Source: a virus. Taken from it: 42,548 nt of DNA. Within the stretch, counting starts at the first letter, position 1, and each line of letters opens with the position of its first letter. A program made the translations under genes and the position numbers. Under the pieces are notes generated by a model that worked only from the letters and a program-made list of their open reading frames with translations, did no database searches and was not told the DNA's origin. This document shows, piece after piece, positions 10,571-19,300 of the stretch. The stretch spans positions 1-42,548 of IMG/VR virus record IMGVR_UViG_3300042562_000248; one strand, 5' to 3'.

Positions 10571-11103
10571 TGAATAATATCCCAATGAAAAACTCTGCTC
10601 TTACCGCTATTGCAGCTAAGAGAGTAGCTCAAGAGAACGGAACAAAGACTATCGACCCTCCTATTAAGAGGTCGCAAACTACCGACCCTGATACTGGAGC
10701 TATTACATACAGGCAGTCTTGGAGTAACACTAGTTCATCTAAATCAAGATCGGCTAGTAAATCTCCATCAATATCTACAGTAGGTTCAAAAGTAAAGAGT
10801 ACAAAAACTGTTACTCCAGCGTCAAGAGAGGTAACATCGGTACCAGTACCAACTCCTGCTAAAAAAACAGAGAGTTCAACTCCACTTGCTAAAATACAGA
10901 CTCCTAATGTTAAGAAGGATGCCAAGACTATACTGTATGAGAAGCAAAAGAAAGAGGGAGAGACTAGAGAGCAGTACGAAGCTAGAAATAAGATAGAGCA
11001 GCAGAGGGTAAATAAAAACTCTGCTGAAGCAAAAGCACCACGTGGTTCTGGTGGTTCAATACTAACCGATAAAAACAAAGGGGCAACCTGTAAAACCTGT
11101 TAA
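10570..11103 (+). CDS. Low-complexity Ser/Thr/Lys-rich protein (177 aa)
   Basis: The protein starts MNNIPMKNSALTAIAAKR. Residues 45-115 are low-complexity Ser/Thr/Pro/Lys, probably disordered. Residues 120-155 form a charged helix (KKEGETREQYEARNKIEQQ), and the end is GATCKTC with a CxxC pair. The ATG overlaps the preceding stop. Disordered phage proteins of this kind are often minor virion or decoration proteins; no firm family call. Confidence 0.6.
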   Translation: MNNIPMKNSALTAIAAKRVAQENGTKTIDPPIKRSQTTDPDTGAITYRQSWSNTSSSKSRSASKSPSISTVGSKVKSTKTVTPASREVTSVPVPTPAKKTESSTPLAKIQTPNVKKDAKTILYEKQKKEGETREQYEARNKIEQQRVNKNSAEAKAPRGSGGSILTDKNKGATCKTC

Positions 11104-11105
11104 AA

Positions 11106-11228
11106 ATGATAAAAGAAAAATCAACTGGAGAAATGTATTCGTCTAAAAAAGCAATGATGAAACACGAAAAAATGGAAGGTCCTAAGAAAAAAGGAACTAA
11201 AACATTAATGAAAGTTAAGAAGAAATAA
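11106..11228 (+). CDS. Hypothetical small Met/Lys-rich protein (40 aa)
   Basis: The frame starts MIKEKSTGEMYSSKKAMM and ends TLMKVKKK. It has about one third lysine and six methionines. It fits exactly between its neighbours (2-base gap upstream, TAATG overlap downstream), which supports it as a gene. Similar short Lys-rich proteins occur in phage late regions. Function unknown. Confidence 0.55.
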   Translation: MIKEKSTGEMYSSKKAMMKHEKMEGPKKKGTKTLMKVKKK

Positions 11229-11368
11229 TGCTATTAGGAGATGCGATAGAGAAGGTAACTACTGTTACAGGTATAAAATCTGTGGTAGATAAGATTGCTA
11301 AAAAAACTGGTAAAGATTGTGGCTGTGCTGCTAGAAAAGAAAAACTAAACAAAATAAAAATATTATGA
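11228..11368 (+). CDS. Conserved small phage protein with DCGC motif (46 aa)
   Basis: The frame starts MLLGDAIEKVTTVTGIKS and continues VVDKIAKKTGKDCGCAARKE. The layout GD.IEKVT..TGIK..V......DCGC..RKEKLN is a recurrent small-protein family in many tailed phages, where it lies among structural genes. The CxC could bind metal. Start and stop overlap both neighbours by 1 and 4 bases. Function unknown. Confidence 0.75.
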   Translation: MLLGDAIEKVTTVTGIKSVVDKIAKKTGKDCGCAARKEKLNKIKIL

Positions 11369-11625
11369 GTAATTTCAAATTACAAGGAATGAGAGCGTCA
11401 AGCGTTACTCCATCAAATACAGTAAATATACCATCAATAAGCGGAGGTACAAATACACAAGCATGTGTGCTTTATATTGGCTCTGGAGGTACGTTAAAGG
11501 TATTAACAGAAGGAAATGATGAGGTTACATTTGTAAATGTTCCTAGCGGATCGTTCTTACCTGTAAATGTATTAAGAGTTTTTGCTTCTGGAACTAGTGC
11601 TAGTAACATTATAGCTATCTGGTAA
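11365..11625 (+). CDS. Small phage structural-type protein (86 aa)
   Basis: The protein starts MSNFKLQGMRASSVTPSN and is beta-rich: CVLYIGSGGTLKVLTEGN, then EVTFVNVPSGSFLPVNVLRV and a final ASNIIAIW. The 'V..G.(F)LPV.V.RVFA.GT.A..I.A.W' ending is common in phage proteins encoded next to fibres and is thought to be a small beta-barrel or spike component. Its stop overlaps the next ATG. Confidence 0.65.
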   Translation: MSNFKLQGMRASSVTPSNTVNIPSISGGTNTQACVLYIGSGGTLKVLTEGNDEVTFVNVPSGSFLPVNVLRVFASGTSASNIIAIW

Positions 11626-12056
11626 TGAGTATAGGTATAGGTATTGGAATAAGTTTAACTATATCTGGATATGCATACGATGGTAATGCTCCAATTAATA
11701 TAGTACCTCCATTTATCAGTGGGGGTGTTAATTTTGGAGATACATTAACCACTACTAATGGTACGTGGGCTAGCGATAGCGGAGTACTTAGTTATTTATA
11801 TCAGTGGTATAGAGGTGCTTCACCTATATCTGGTGCTACAGGTACTAGCTATTTAATAGTTAATGCAGATTGGGATAAAAATATAACTTGCAAGGTATCT
11901 GCTATAGATGCAAACGGAGCAAGTCCTTATATTAGTAGTAATCAAGTACTTGTAAGTACTATACCAGCATTTAAAACAAGAGTTATTGCTGATAGCGGAT
12001 TATTTGAAGCAGAAACTTGTTTAAATACAACATTGACTAATTTAAATAACATATAA
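11625..12056 (+). CDS. Ig-like domain protein (143 aa)
   Basis: The protein starts MSIGIGIGISLTISGYAY. Residues about 28-112 match a bacterial/phage Ig-like domain: GDTLTTTNGTWASDSG, then YLYQWYRGASPISGATG, then YLIVNADWDKNITCKVSA. This YQW...I.GAT...Y......D....I.C.V.A pattern is typical of surface Ig domains that bind cell-surface carbohydrates weakly. It is encoded directly before the LamG-type fibre, so it is probably an accessory part of an adhesion complex. Confidence 0.75.
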   Translation: MSIGIGIGISLTISGYAYDGNAPINIVPPFISGGVNFGDTLTTTNGTWASDSGVLSYLYQWYRGASPISGATGTSYLIVNADWDKNITCKVSAIDANGASPYISSNQVLVSTIPAFKTRVIADSGLFEAETCLNTTLTNLNNI

Positions 12057-13720
12057 TGAGTTTATTAGATAAAGCATCGTTAATAGTAACGCCAAACGCA
12101 TATAAAGAAAGTAAATTATATTCAGTTGTTCCTAATACTACATTAGGCGATATGACTGTTGTTCGTGCTACAACAGCAACGAGAGTAAATAGTGCGGGAT
12201 TGATTGAAGTAGTCCCTAGAAATTTGTTGACTTATAGTGAGCAATTTGAAAATGCTAATTGGGTAAAATCAGCAACAGGTACTGCCTCAGCTCCTGTAGT
12301 TTCTACAGATAGTGTAATTTCTCCAATAAATATTCAAAATGCCGAAAAAATAACATTTGATTTAAATGGCGGAACATCTTCTTCGGATTTAAGTTGGATA
12401 TATCAAAATGTTAATACAACTATTGGACTTACTTATACTTTTTCAGCTTATGTAAAAGCAAGCACTATTGGAGATATTGGTAAACAAATTCGTTTTGGTG
12501 GAATTACATATTCTAACACAATAACTTTAACGGATAATTGGCAACGTGTGTTAATAACTCAAACAGCTACTATAGGTACAAGTACTTCTTTTGGCTTTAG
12601 ATTAAGAGGAACGGAAATAACAAATGATGTTTCTATGGATTTATGGGGCGCTCAAGTTGAAAACTTTGCAACAGCAACAGAATATTTTCCTACAACAACA
12701 AGATTAAACATACCACGTATTGATTATTCAAACGGAAGTTGTCCGAGTTTATTGGTAGAGCCACAGAGAACCAACTTGATATTAAGAAGCGATGAATTTG
12801 ACAATGCTTATTGGACAAAATTAGCAATAGGTGGAACAATTTCGCTAACTCCGAATTATTCAAACTCTCCAAGCGGTATTTTAAACGCAGATAGATTACT
12901 TGTTAATACCGTGGGTAGTGCTGCATTAGCAACTTCACCAATTGTAGTTACTAATGCCGTTTCATATACTATGTCAATGTATATAAAATCCAATACAGCA
13001 AGTTCTTACGTTTATCAATTAAGAGATGGATATAGCGGTGTTGTTAGTAGTAATTTGACAATTACACCAACTTGGCAAAGATTTACATTAACTTTTACGT
13101 CAATAGGAACATTAGCAGAATTGCAATTGAGAACTTTGGTTGTTGGAGCATCAGACATATCTATTTGGGGTGCTCAATTAGAAGCAAGTTCATACGCCAC
13201 CTCATATATCCCAACAGTTGCATCTACAGTAACTCGTAACGCTGATGTTATTTCTAAAACAGGAATAAGTAGTTTAATAGGTCAAACAGAGGGGACTTTT
13301 TTTACTGAATTTAACTATAATGGAATAATTGACAATACTACATCAAGGAAAATAATATCTTTAAATGATGGAACTTCAAATAATTTAATTGATGCTTATA
13401 TACAACAAGGATTTACAACACTTCAAGCAAGGTTGAGAAATGGAGGGGTTGGTATAGGTAGTATAACAAGTTCAGCTTTGAGTAGTGGAAATTATAAAGT
13501 TGCTTATGCTTATAAAAATTCTGACTTTGTATTGTATATTAATGGAACTCAAATAGGTTCAGTTTCAAGCGGTACAATATCTTTTAGTTCTCCCGTTGGA
13601 ATTGTTCAAATAGGAGATGGAGAAGCATTAAGCGACCAATTCGGTGGTTTAATAAAATCTGCACAACTATATAAAACACGTTTAACAAACGCAGAACTTG
13701 CACAACTAACAACCCTCTAA
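12056..13720 (+). CDS. Putative tail fibre or adhesin with duplicated CBM-like modules and LamG-like end (554 aa)
   Basis: A receptor-binding candidate. Residues from about 55 to 210 and from about 238 to 385 are an internal duplication: each begins NL(L/I)..S(E/D)(Q/E)F(E/D)NA.W.K, continues through a beta sandwich with W.Q(R) and ends (I)WGAQ(V/L)E....Y.PT. This is the look of carbohydrate-binding beta-sandwich modules. Residues about 400-554 (GQTEGTFFTEFNYNG, then FVLYINGTQIGSVSSGT) resemble a LamG/concanavalin lectin domain. It lies between the Ig-like protein and the lysis genes. Confidence 0.75.
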   Translation: MSLLDKASLIVTPNAYKESKLYSVVPNTTLGDMTVVRATTATRVNSAGLIEVVPRNLLTYSEQFENANWVKSATGTASAPVVSTDSVISPINIQNAEKITFDLNGGTSSSDLSWIYQNVNTTIGLTYTFSAYVKASTIGDIGKQIRFGGITYSNTITLTDNWQRVLITQTATIGTSTSFGFRLRGTEITNDVSMDLWGAQVENFATATEYFPTTTRLNIPRIDYSNGSCPSLLVEPQRTNLILRSDEFDNAYWTKLAIGGTISLTPNYSNSPSGILNADRLLVNTVGSAALATSPIVVTNAVSYTMSMYIKSNTASSYVYQLRDGYSGVVSSNLTITPTWQRFTLTFTSIGTLAELQLRTLVVGASDISIWGAQLEASSYATSYIPTVASTVTRNADVISKTGISSLIGQTEGTFFTEFNYNGIIDNTTSRKIISLNDGTSNNLIDAYIQQGFTTLQARLRNGGVGIGSITSSALSSGNYKVAYAYKNSDFVLYINGTQIGSVSSGTISFSSPVGIVQIGDGEALSDQFGGLIKSAQLYKTRLTNAELAQLTTL

Positions 13721-13721
13721 A

Positions 13722-14075
13722 ATGAATATATACAAATTAAATTACACAGACAAAGAAACAGCAATAGCTGATTTATTAGCTAAAGGGGTTTATGTAGAAG
13801 ATTTATCTTATGGAAAAGGAATTCAAGCTATTGTTGAAATTGGTAAAATTGTTTTAGAAAATGGAACATACGATGCTGACTTTAAAGAAATAACAGAAGC
13901 TATTTACGCTGATGGATATGCTTTTGATGTAATGAGTGATATTGAAATAGTTTTCGAAAGCGAAATATTCCCAAACAATCCTGTACATAGTTTTGCAGGT
14001 TGTGTTAAAGTAGCAGATGAATATATACCAAATGATTTAATAATTGGTTTAAAAATTGAAAATAGAAAAAAATAA
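13722..14075 (+). CDS. Hypothetical fibre-associated protein (117 aa)
   Basis: The protein starts MNIYKLNYTDKETAIADL. It contains GKGIQAIVEIGKIVLENGTY and, near residues 80-95, FPNNPVHSFAGCV. Short proteins with this ending often directly follow fibre genes in Bacteroidota phages, as here (1-base gap). It may be a fibre chaperone or base component. The function is not established. Confidence 0.6.
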   Translation: MNIYKLNYTDKETAIADLLAKGVYVEDLSYGKGIQAIVEIGKIVLENGTYDADFKEITEAIYADGYAFDVMSDIEIVFESEIFPNNPVHSFAGCVKVADEYIPNDLIIGLKIENRKK

Positions 14076-14082
14076 TTTTTGA

Positions 14083-14265
14083 ATGAGTAAAGAGCAATTT
14101 GATTTAATATTAAGTAAATGGATTTCACGAAAGTTACTTGTTTTTATGGTAGCTTGTGGGGGTTTATTTAGCGGACAATTAACTTCATCTGATTGGGTTG
14201 TTATTGCTACAGCTTACATTGGAATTGAGGGAATTACAAACATAGTTGAAAGATTAAGAAAATAA
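14083..14265 (+). CDS. Putative holin (60 aa)
   Basis: The protein starts MSKEQFDLILSKWISRKL. A hydrophobic helix covers residues about 17-33 (KLLVFMVACGGLFSGQL), a weaker second one covers 38-53 (DWVVIATAYIGIEGI), and the end is basic (VERLRK). Size, helices and charge fit a class II holin, and it is the first gene of a lysis cassette with endolysin and spanin downstream. Its stop overlaps the next ATG. The family resemblance is by pattern only. Confidence 0.7.
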   Translation: MSKEQFDLILSKWISRKLLVFMVACGGLFSGQLTSSDWVVIATAYIGIEGITNIVERLRK

Positions 14266-14498
14266 TGGATAACCTAGAACAATTAAGTCAAGATATTAAA
14301 GAAATTAAGCAAGCCCTTTTGGGAAGTGAGTTCAACAACTTCAAAGGAATGGTTTCACAAGTAAAAGAAATAGACGATAGGGTTGAAAATTTAGAAGTTT
14401 TCAAAAACGAGATTTCTGTATATGTAAATCAGTTCAAGGTTGCATTCGTAATATTATTTGGCGCATTGATTACATTATTATTTAAAGCATTCAAATGA
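14265..14498 (+). CDS. Coiled-coil protein with C-terminal membrane anchor, lysis cassette (77 aa)
   Basis: The protein starts MDNLEQLSQDIKEIKQAL. Residues 1-55 form a charged helical coil (KGMVSQVKEIDDRVENLEVF), and residues about 58-74 are one transmembrane helix (FKVAFVILFGALITLLF). This is the layout of XhlA-type lysis helpers. It overlaps the putative holin by 1 base and the endolysin by 4 bases. Candidate antiholin or holin partner. Confidence 0.65.
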   Translation: MDNLEQLSQDIKEIKQALLGSEFNNFKGMVSQVKEIDDRVENLEVFKNEISVYVNQFKVAFVILFGALITLLFKAFK

Positions 14499-14920
14499 AA
14501 AATATATCAAAATATATAACTTACTTAGAGGCAACTACAAGCCAAACCGCAACACGCAAGGGAATAGTAAATATTCCAGGAGAGAAGGAATTAATAAACA
14601 TGCAGCTTGTAGGTATTAGGGTATTTGATGTTGTAAGAGAATATTTTGATATACCACTTAGAGTTTCTAGTTTTTACAGAAGTTTACTATTAAATAACTC
14701 AGTTGGAGGAGCAAAAACTTCTCAACACGTTAAAGGTCAAGCTATTGACATTCAAGCAACTGGAGATATTTCCAATAAAATGATTTTTGAGTATATAAAA
14801 GATAATCTAGATTTTGATCAGTTAATTTGGGAGTTTGGAACAGATAAAAATCCAGCATGGGTTCATGTATCCTATGTATCTAAGGAGAAGAATAGAAAAC
14901 AAATACTACACATAAAATGA
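14495..14920 (+). CDS. Endolysin, peptidase M15 family (141 aa)
   Basis: A zinc peptidase that cuts peptide cross-links of peptidoglycan. The M15_3 signature is visible: S76QHVKGQAIDI gives zinc ligands H78 and D85, IWEF supplies E113 as catalytic base, and WVHVSY supplies H124. The upstream segment RVSSFYRS is the usual strand before the active site. 141 residues is normal for a single-domain enzyme without a wall-binding domain. No signal peptide, so export depends on a holin, which lies just upstream. Its stop overlaps the spanin ATG. Confidence 0.9.
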   Translation: MKNISKYITYLEATTSQTATRKGIVNIPGEKELINMQLVGIRVFDVVREYFDIPLRVSSFYRSLLLNNSVGGAKTSQHVKGQAIDIQATGDISNKMIFEYIKDNLDFDQLIWEFGTDKNPAWVHVSYVSKEKNRKQILHIK

Positions 14921-15345
14921 GATACTTACTAATACTATTACTGCTACTAACTTCCTGTGGTACAAGAAGGGTAAATAAATCTACAGAGGAGACTAAGCAG
15001 GACAAGGTTGAGGTTATACAAAATAATATTCAGGTTAAGGAGAATGTATCTGTAAAGGTTATAGATAGCACTGATGAAATTTGTATCGAGCCAATCGACA
15101 GCATCAAACCGATGGTAATAGACGGTAAGAGCTATTTAAACGTCAAAATTAAGCATAAAAAAAGAAAAGTTAATACAAGTATCGTATTAGATAAAACAGC
15201 GTCTGATACAGGCACAAAAAAGACTGTTGAAAAAACAGAGGTCGTAAAGGATGTAAAAATTATTGAACGCAAGACATCGTTAATTACACAGTTATGGTGG
15301 TTATGGTTACTTATATTATTGTTTATACTATATAAATTAAAATAA
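14917..15345 (+). CDS. Putative one-piece spanin (u-spanin) (142 aa)
   Basis: The N-terminus MRYLLILLLLLTSCG is a lipoprotein signal with lipobox LTSC, lipidated cysteine C14, so the N-terminus sits in the outer membrane. The C-terminus (residues about 124-142, LWWLWLLILLFILYKLK) is a transmembrane helix for the inner membrane. The periplasmic middle is rich in Lys, Val and Glu with strand-like repeats (VNKSTEETKQDKVEV, VEKTEVVKDVKIIE). This two-anchor layout is that of u-spanins such as T1 gp11, which fuse the two membranes at the end of lysis. Position after the endolysin supports it. Confidence 0.8.
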   Translation: MRYLLILLLLLTSCGTRRVNKSTEETKQDKVEVIQNNIQVKENVSVKVIDSTDEICIEPIDSIKPMVIDGKSYLNVKIKHKKRKVNTSIVLDKTASDTGTKKTVEKTEVVKDVKIIERKTSLITQLWWLWLLILLFILYKLK

Positions 15346-15479
15346 TGGCAAAGCAGACAGAGGGGGTTAAGAAGACGAGTAATAATATTAGTAGACCAGG
15401 GATACATTCTAAATCTAAGTCTTCAAAATTAAAAACTTCTAAAAATTATATTAAGAAAAATGTAGGTCAAGGTAAATAA
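15345..15479 (+). CDS. Conserved small basic phage protein (44 aa)
   Basis: The frame starts MAKQTEGVKKTSNNISRP and continues GIHSKSKSSKLKTSKNYIKK, ending GQGK. The pattern 'K.NISRPG.H.K.K(S/T)SK.K.SKNY.K.Y.GQG' is a recurrent short protein in tailed phages. The ATG overlaps the spanin stop (TAATG), and the stop is 2 bases before the next ATG. Function unknown. Confidence 0.75.
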   Translation: MAKQTEGVKKTSNNISRPGIHSKSKSSKLKTSKNYIKKNVGQGK

Positions 15480-15481
15480 TT

Positions 15482-18070
15482 ATGACAAAAATAAGCAGAT
15501 ACGTTATTGACGAAAAGGTTACTGGTTCAGACAAGTGGATTGGATCAGATGCGCAGACTCAGTACACAACAAAGAATTTTACTCCAACAAAGTTAGCTGT
15601 TTATTTTAACGAGAACCAGGTAATAGATATTGGGACTCCTATACGTTACAGATACGATATTCTTGAGGTTGGTGATACTAGATTGCCAGGTACCATAACA
15701 TTTAATCCGCAGGTAGGAACACCATACAGTCTTTCTAGCATATCTTCATTTATACTTAGTAAGTACACGCTTAAAGGTAATGATGTTACCCAGTACCTTA
15801 ACTTCTTAATTGGAAGTAATGTATTGATTTACAAGGCTGACGATATAAATATATTTGGGCTTTATAAGGTGGTTAGTCTTGTAGAGAATATAGACGAACC
15901 TGACTTCTTTGATGTGGTAGTTTCTTATACTACTGGTAATGGATCTATAGTTGAAGATAAGGACTACCTAGTATCTTTAATAGATATTCCAGGTGGAGAT
16001 ATTCCAACAAAGACATCTGACTTAATTAACGATGGTGAGGATGGAATAAATCCTTTTATTACATTAGTGGATATTCCAACACCTAATTTAAACGATGTAC
16101 TGCTAGAAGGAAATATATCTGAATTAGACGCTAAGATAGGCGAGTTATATTTATACGATGGACCAACTGGAGATTATGCTAAAATAAGCGTACAAGACGG
16201 TTTTTTTGGAATAAAAAGAGCTAGCGGAGCTACTATGTTTGCAGTTGATAATGGAAATAGTATATCACTTAATAACGGAACAGCTAACGCTTTAATAGTT
16301 AATTCACTTGCCACAAGTAGAACTTACACATTACCTGATGCAACTGGAACAATTGCTTTGACTAGTGACATTCCCGCACAAGGTTTAACTTCTGTAGGTT
16401 TATCAATGCCTGTAGCTTTTAACGTTTCAAATAGTCCTTTAACTTCAGATGGTACAATAGCAGTTAGTGCAGCAGGTACTTCATCGCAATATATAAGAGG
16501 AGATGGACAACTTGCAACTTTACCAAGCGGCGGTGGTGGTGGTTCTTCTGTTAATTATTATTTAAATGGTAGTATTGCTGCATCGGTTGCAACTTATAAG
16601 CAGATGTCAAACACAGCCATCATTGGAGCAGGTACAGATTTTACATTAACAGGTAATGGATTAATATCACAATTTTTAACCGATTTGGGAAATCCAAACA
16701 GAACAGAAATACCTGGAGGAGCTTGGAACTTTGAAATGTTTTTTTCAATGTCCTCAAATGGCGGTACACCTGCTTTCTATGTACAACTGTTAAAATATGA
16801 TGGTGCAACTTTTACAAGTATTGCATCAAGCTCTGCGGTGCCTGAAAATATAACAGGTGGTACAAGTATTGATTTATATTTAACGTCGTTAGCAGTGCCT
16901 ACAACTCCATTATTAATTACCGATAGACTTGCGATTAGAGTTTATATCATTAATAATTCAGGGGGTAGAACAGCAACATTACACACAGAGAATAGTCATT
17001 TATGTGAAATTATAACTACATTTTCAGGTGGTGTAACTTCATTAAATGGATTGACTACAAATACACAATATTTAGCAGTAGGAACAAGCGGAACAGACTT
17101 TAACATTAATAGTTTAGTTGATACACATACATTCAATTTACCAACAGCATCAGCTACAAATAGAGGTGCATTAAGCACAACAGATTGGAGTTCATTTAAT
17201 GGGAAATTTACTTTACCTGCATTAACTTCAGGTTCTGTTTTATTTTCAGATGGTACAACTATTGCACAAGATAATAGTAACTTCTTTTATAACGATTCTA
17301 ATAATAGATTAGGAATTGGAACAGCAATTCCTACTACAACCTTAGACATTAGGACGCCAAGTCAAGGATATGTTACAATAGGAGGTGCTGATGGTAGAAC
17401 AATTTCAGCATTTAATAACGCAGGAGCGACAGCTGTTATGAATTTTGGAGCTGCAAATTTTAATGGATTTATGTATGGTTCGAGTTGGTTCGATTCTGCC
17501 ACAAATACGCAATCAGTTAGATTATCATCAACAACTGTAACGCTTTGGTCAGCATCAATTGAAAGATTAAGAGTTACTAATAATGGCAATATACTCATTG
17601 GAACTACAACAGACAACGGAGGTAAACTTCAAATCAAAGCACCAGGAGCATTATCAACTGATATAGCGTTACGAGTTAGGAATAGTGCTGATACTGCTGA
17701 CTTGATGACTATGAATGGTGGTGGTACTTTAAATGTAGCTGGTTTAGGAACATTTGGAGGAAATATATCAGTTTCAAAAGTAAATGCAAGTTTAATTTTA
17801 AGCACAGGTTCTGACCAATTTTTAACTTTATTGGCAGGTAATGGGGCAACACAAAAAATAACAGCAACTTATAATTTAGAATTAAATGCTACTTTTGGTA
17901 ATATATTACTTAATCCAAGTGGTAATGTAGGAATAGGAACAACAAGTCCTACAGCTAAGCTACACGTTGTGGGACTGGTAGATTACGCAACAAACGCTTT
18001 AGCTATTGCAGGAGGTTTAACAGTAGGAGCTTTTTATCATACAGCGGGAGTTGTAAAAGTAGTAATATAA
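15482..18070 (+). CDS. Tail fibre or appendage protein (862 aa)
   Basis: The protein starts MTKISRYVIDEKVTGSDK. Residues 1-40 (KISRY..D..VTGSDKWIGSD....TKNFT) form an anchoring module shared with the 219-residue protein at 18641. A beta-rich body contains 'RTYTLPDATGTIAL' (about residue 280), a Gly-rich hinge SGGGGGSS (about 351) and then receptor-type modules. Near the end the fibre repeats (L/V)GIGT..PT..LD(I/V) occur twice (RLGIGTAIPTTTLDI near 611, NVGIGTTSPTAKLHV near 819). Probably trimeric and surface exposed. Confidence 0.75.
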   Translation: MTKISRYVIDEKVTGSDKWIGSDAQTQYTTKNFTPTKLAVYFNENQVIDIGTPIRYRYDILEVGDTRLPGTITFNPQVGTPYSLSSISSFILSKYTLKGNDVTQYLNFLIGSNVLIYKADDINIFGLYKVVSLVENIDEPDFFDVVVSYTTGNGSIVEDKDYLVSLIDIPGGDIPTKTSDLINDGEDGINPFITLVDIPTPNLNDVLLEGNISELDAKIGELYLYDGPTGDYAKISVQDGFFGIKRASGATMFAVDNGNSISLNNGTANALIVNSLATSRTYTLPDATGTIALTSDIPAQGLTSVGLSMPVAFNVSNSPLTSDGTIAVSAAGTSSQYIRGDGQLATLPSGGGGGSSVNYYLNGSIAASVATYKQMSNTAIIGAGTDFTLTGNGLISQFLTDLGNPNRTEIPGGAWNFEMFFSMSSNGGTPAFYVQLLKYDGATFTSIASSSAVPENITGGTSIDLYLTSLAVPTTPLLITDRLAIRVYIINNSGGRTATLHTENSHLCEIITTFSGGVTSLNGLTTNTQYLAVGTSGTDFNINSLVDTHTFNLPTASATNRGALSTTDWSSFNGKFTLPALTSGSVLFSDGTTIAQDNSNFFYNDSNNRLGIGTAIPTTTLDIRTPSQGYVTIGGADGRTISAFNNAGATAVMNFGAANFNGFMYGSSWFDSATNTQSVRLSSTTVTLWSASIERLRVTNNGNILIGTTTDNGGKLQIKAPGALSTDIALRVRNSADTADLMTMNGGGTLNVAGLGTFGGNISVSKVNASLILSTGSDQFLTLLAGNGATQKITATYNLELNATFGNILLNPSGNVGIGTTSPTAKLHVVGLVDYATNALAIAGGLTVGAFYHTAGVVKVVI

Positions 18071-18085
18071 ATAAATAAATAAATT

Positions 18086-18388
18086 ATGGGATTATTAGTA
18101 AGTGCTACGGCAGAAAAAAAGATTTTGATTAAAGGTACTGAAATAGAGTTACCAAGTGTTTATGTTCGTTTAGAATATGCAGGTAGAGCAAACGGAGTAA
18201 CGTTAGAAATTGCAGCGGCTACTTATGCAAGTCACGAAGCATACAAAGACGGAGCAGGAGCTATCTTTACTGATGTTCAACAAGGTGCGTTTTCTGTTGA
18301 ATTAGTAGATGCACAAATGCAAGATTTATCAAGTGCGGAATTGTACTCTAAATTAGCTTTTGAGCAGTTGGGATATTTAGTTGAGTAA
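18086..18388 (+). CDS. Hypothetical fibre-associated protein (100 aa)
   Basis: The protein starts MGLLVSATAEKKILIKGT. It is predicted beta-rich, with EIELPSVYVRLEYAGRANG, and has a helical acidic end (DLSSAELYSKLAFEQLGY). It lies between two fibre-type genes and is preceded by an A/T-rich leader (ATAAATAAATAAATT) and no Shine-Dalgarno. It may be an adaptor for the fibres. Family not recognised. Confidence 0.6.
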   Translation: MGLLVSATAEKKILIKGTEIELPSVYVRLEYAGRANGVTLEIAAATYASHEAYKDGAGAIFTDVQQGAFSVELVDAQMQDLSSAELYSKLAFEQLGYLVE

Positions 18389-18396
18389 ATTTTTAC

Positions 18397-18404
18397 TATC
18401 TTTG
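18397..18404 (+). promoter_or_regulatory. Promoter -7 box TATCTTTG, nearly leaderless
   Basis: An exact -7 box, with CAAG as the only bases between it and the ATG at 18409. A transcript starting the usual few bases downstream would carry essentially no leader. Confidence 0.55.
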
Positions 18405-18408
18405 CAAG

Positions 18409-18648
18409 ATGAAAACAATAACTACACAAGAATTAGAATCGTTGAAGGAAATTAATAATAAATTTAATTCCTTAAGAAACTCTATAGCAGATAATGAAAT
18501 CTCTATAAAGCAATTAGAAAATAATAAAGCTTTGATATTTTCAGAGTTAGAAAAAATATCTTTAGAACATAAAGAAATTGAAGCTATTTTATTTGATAAG
18601 TACGGAAAGGTAAGTATTAACTTAGAAACAGGAGAGATAAATGACTAA
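18409..18648 (+). CDS. Small coiled-coil protein (79 aa)
   Basis: The protein starts MKTITTQELESLKEINNK. Residues 8-62 form a continuous amphipathic helix with heptad-like Leu/Ile spacing (FNSLRNSIADNEISIKQLEN), followed by a short strand tail (YGKVSINLETGEIND). It overlaps the next gene by 8 bases. Such short coils often serve as chaperones or trimerisation partners for fibres. Function not proven. Confidence 0.6.
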   Translation: MKTITTQELESLKEINNKFNSLRNSIADNEISIKQLENNKALIFSELEKISLEHKEIEAILFDKYGKVSINLETGEIND

Positions 18649-19300
18649 AATAAGCCAATATGATGAAATATCAATAGCTACACTTGATGATTTATTAATC
18701 GGAACTGATGTAACAGCTCAAAATGAAACTAAAAACTTTAGTATTCAACAAATAATTGATTTAGTACCCAATAGTACTTATAAAGTATTTACAGCTTTAT
18801 TAACACAGAGCGGAGGGGATGTTCAAGATGATATTATCAGTGGTTTATTGGTTATTGGTAGAACTTATGAAATAGGCGGTTCAATTTCGGGAGATGATTT
18901 TAGGAATGTTGGTGGGCCTTTAATTGTAAGTGATAATGATTTTAATGCAACTTATTTTGTAGCTACTGGAACAACTCCAACAAATTATACAAATGGAACT
19001 AAATTATATTTTAACACAGGTGCCCCAGTAGCGACTATACTAGAGAACACTATTGGTAATATTTGGTTTACTTATGATTCTGAAGGAATTTATTATTGTA
19101 ATTCAGATTATTTATTCCTAAATAAAAAAACATACAACACTCCGTACAACTTTTTTTCAAAAGACTCACTGTACGAAAACTGTGTAAGAACCGAGTTAAC
19201 TAGTGAATCAATAATTACTATCTATACAATTGGGATAGGACTGAATGATCATGATAATGGGTTAATAAATACCGCATTTGAAATCAGAGTATATAACTAA
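18641..19300 (+). CDS. Fibre-like protein with shared N- and C-terminal modules (219 aa)
   Basis: The protein starts MTKISQYDEISIATLDDL. The N-terminal 40 residues match the anchor module of the 862-residue fibre (KIS.Y......D..IG(S/T)D......TKNF). The C-terminal 85 residues (ATILENTIGNIWFTYDSE to FEIRVYN) match the end of the collagen-like protein at 25287 (VVLENTIGTVTWQYEEE to IEIRVYA). It therefore combines modules of two other surface proteins with a short middle. Probably a minor appendage. Confidence 0.65.
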   Translation: MTKISQYDEISIATLDDLLIGTDVTAQNETKNFSIQQIIDLVPNSTYKVFTALLTQSGGDVQDDIISGLLVIGRTYEIGGSISGDDFRNVGGPLIVSDNDFNATYFVATGTTPTNYTNGTKLYFNTGAPVATILENTIGNIWFTYDSEGIYYCNSDYLFLNKKTYNTPYNFFSKDSLYENCVRTELTSESIITIYTIGIGLNDHDNGLINTAFEIRVYN

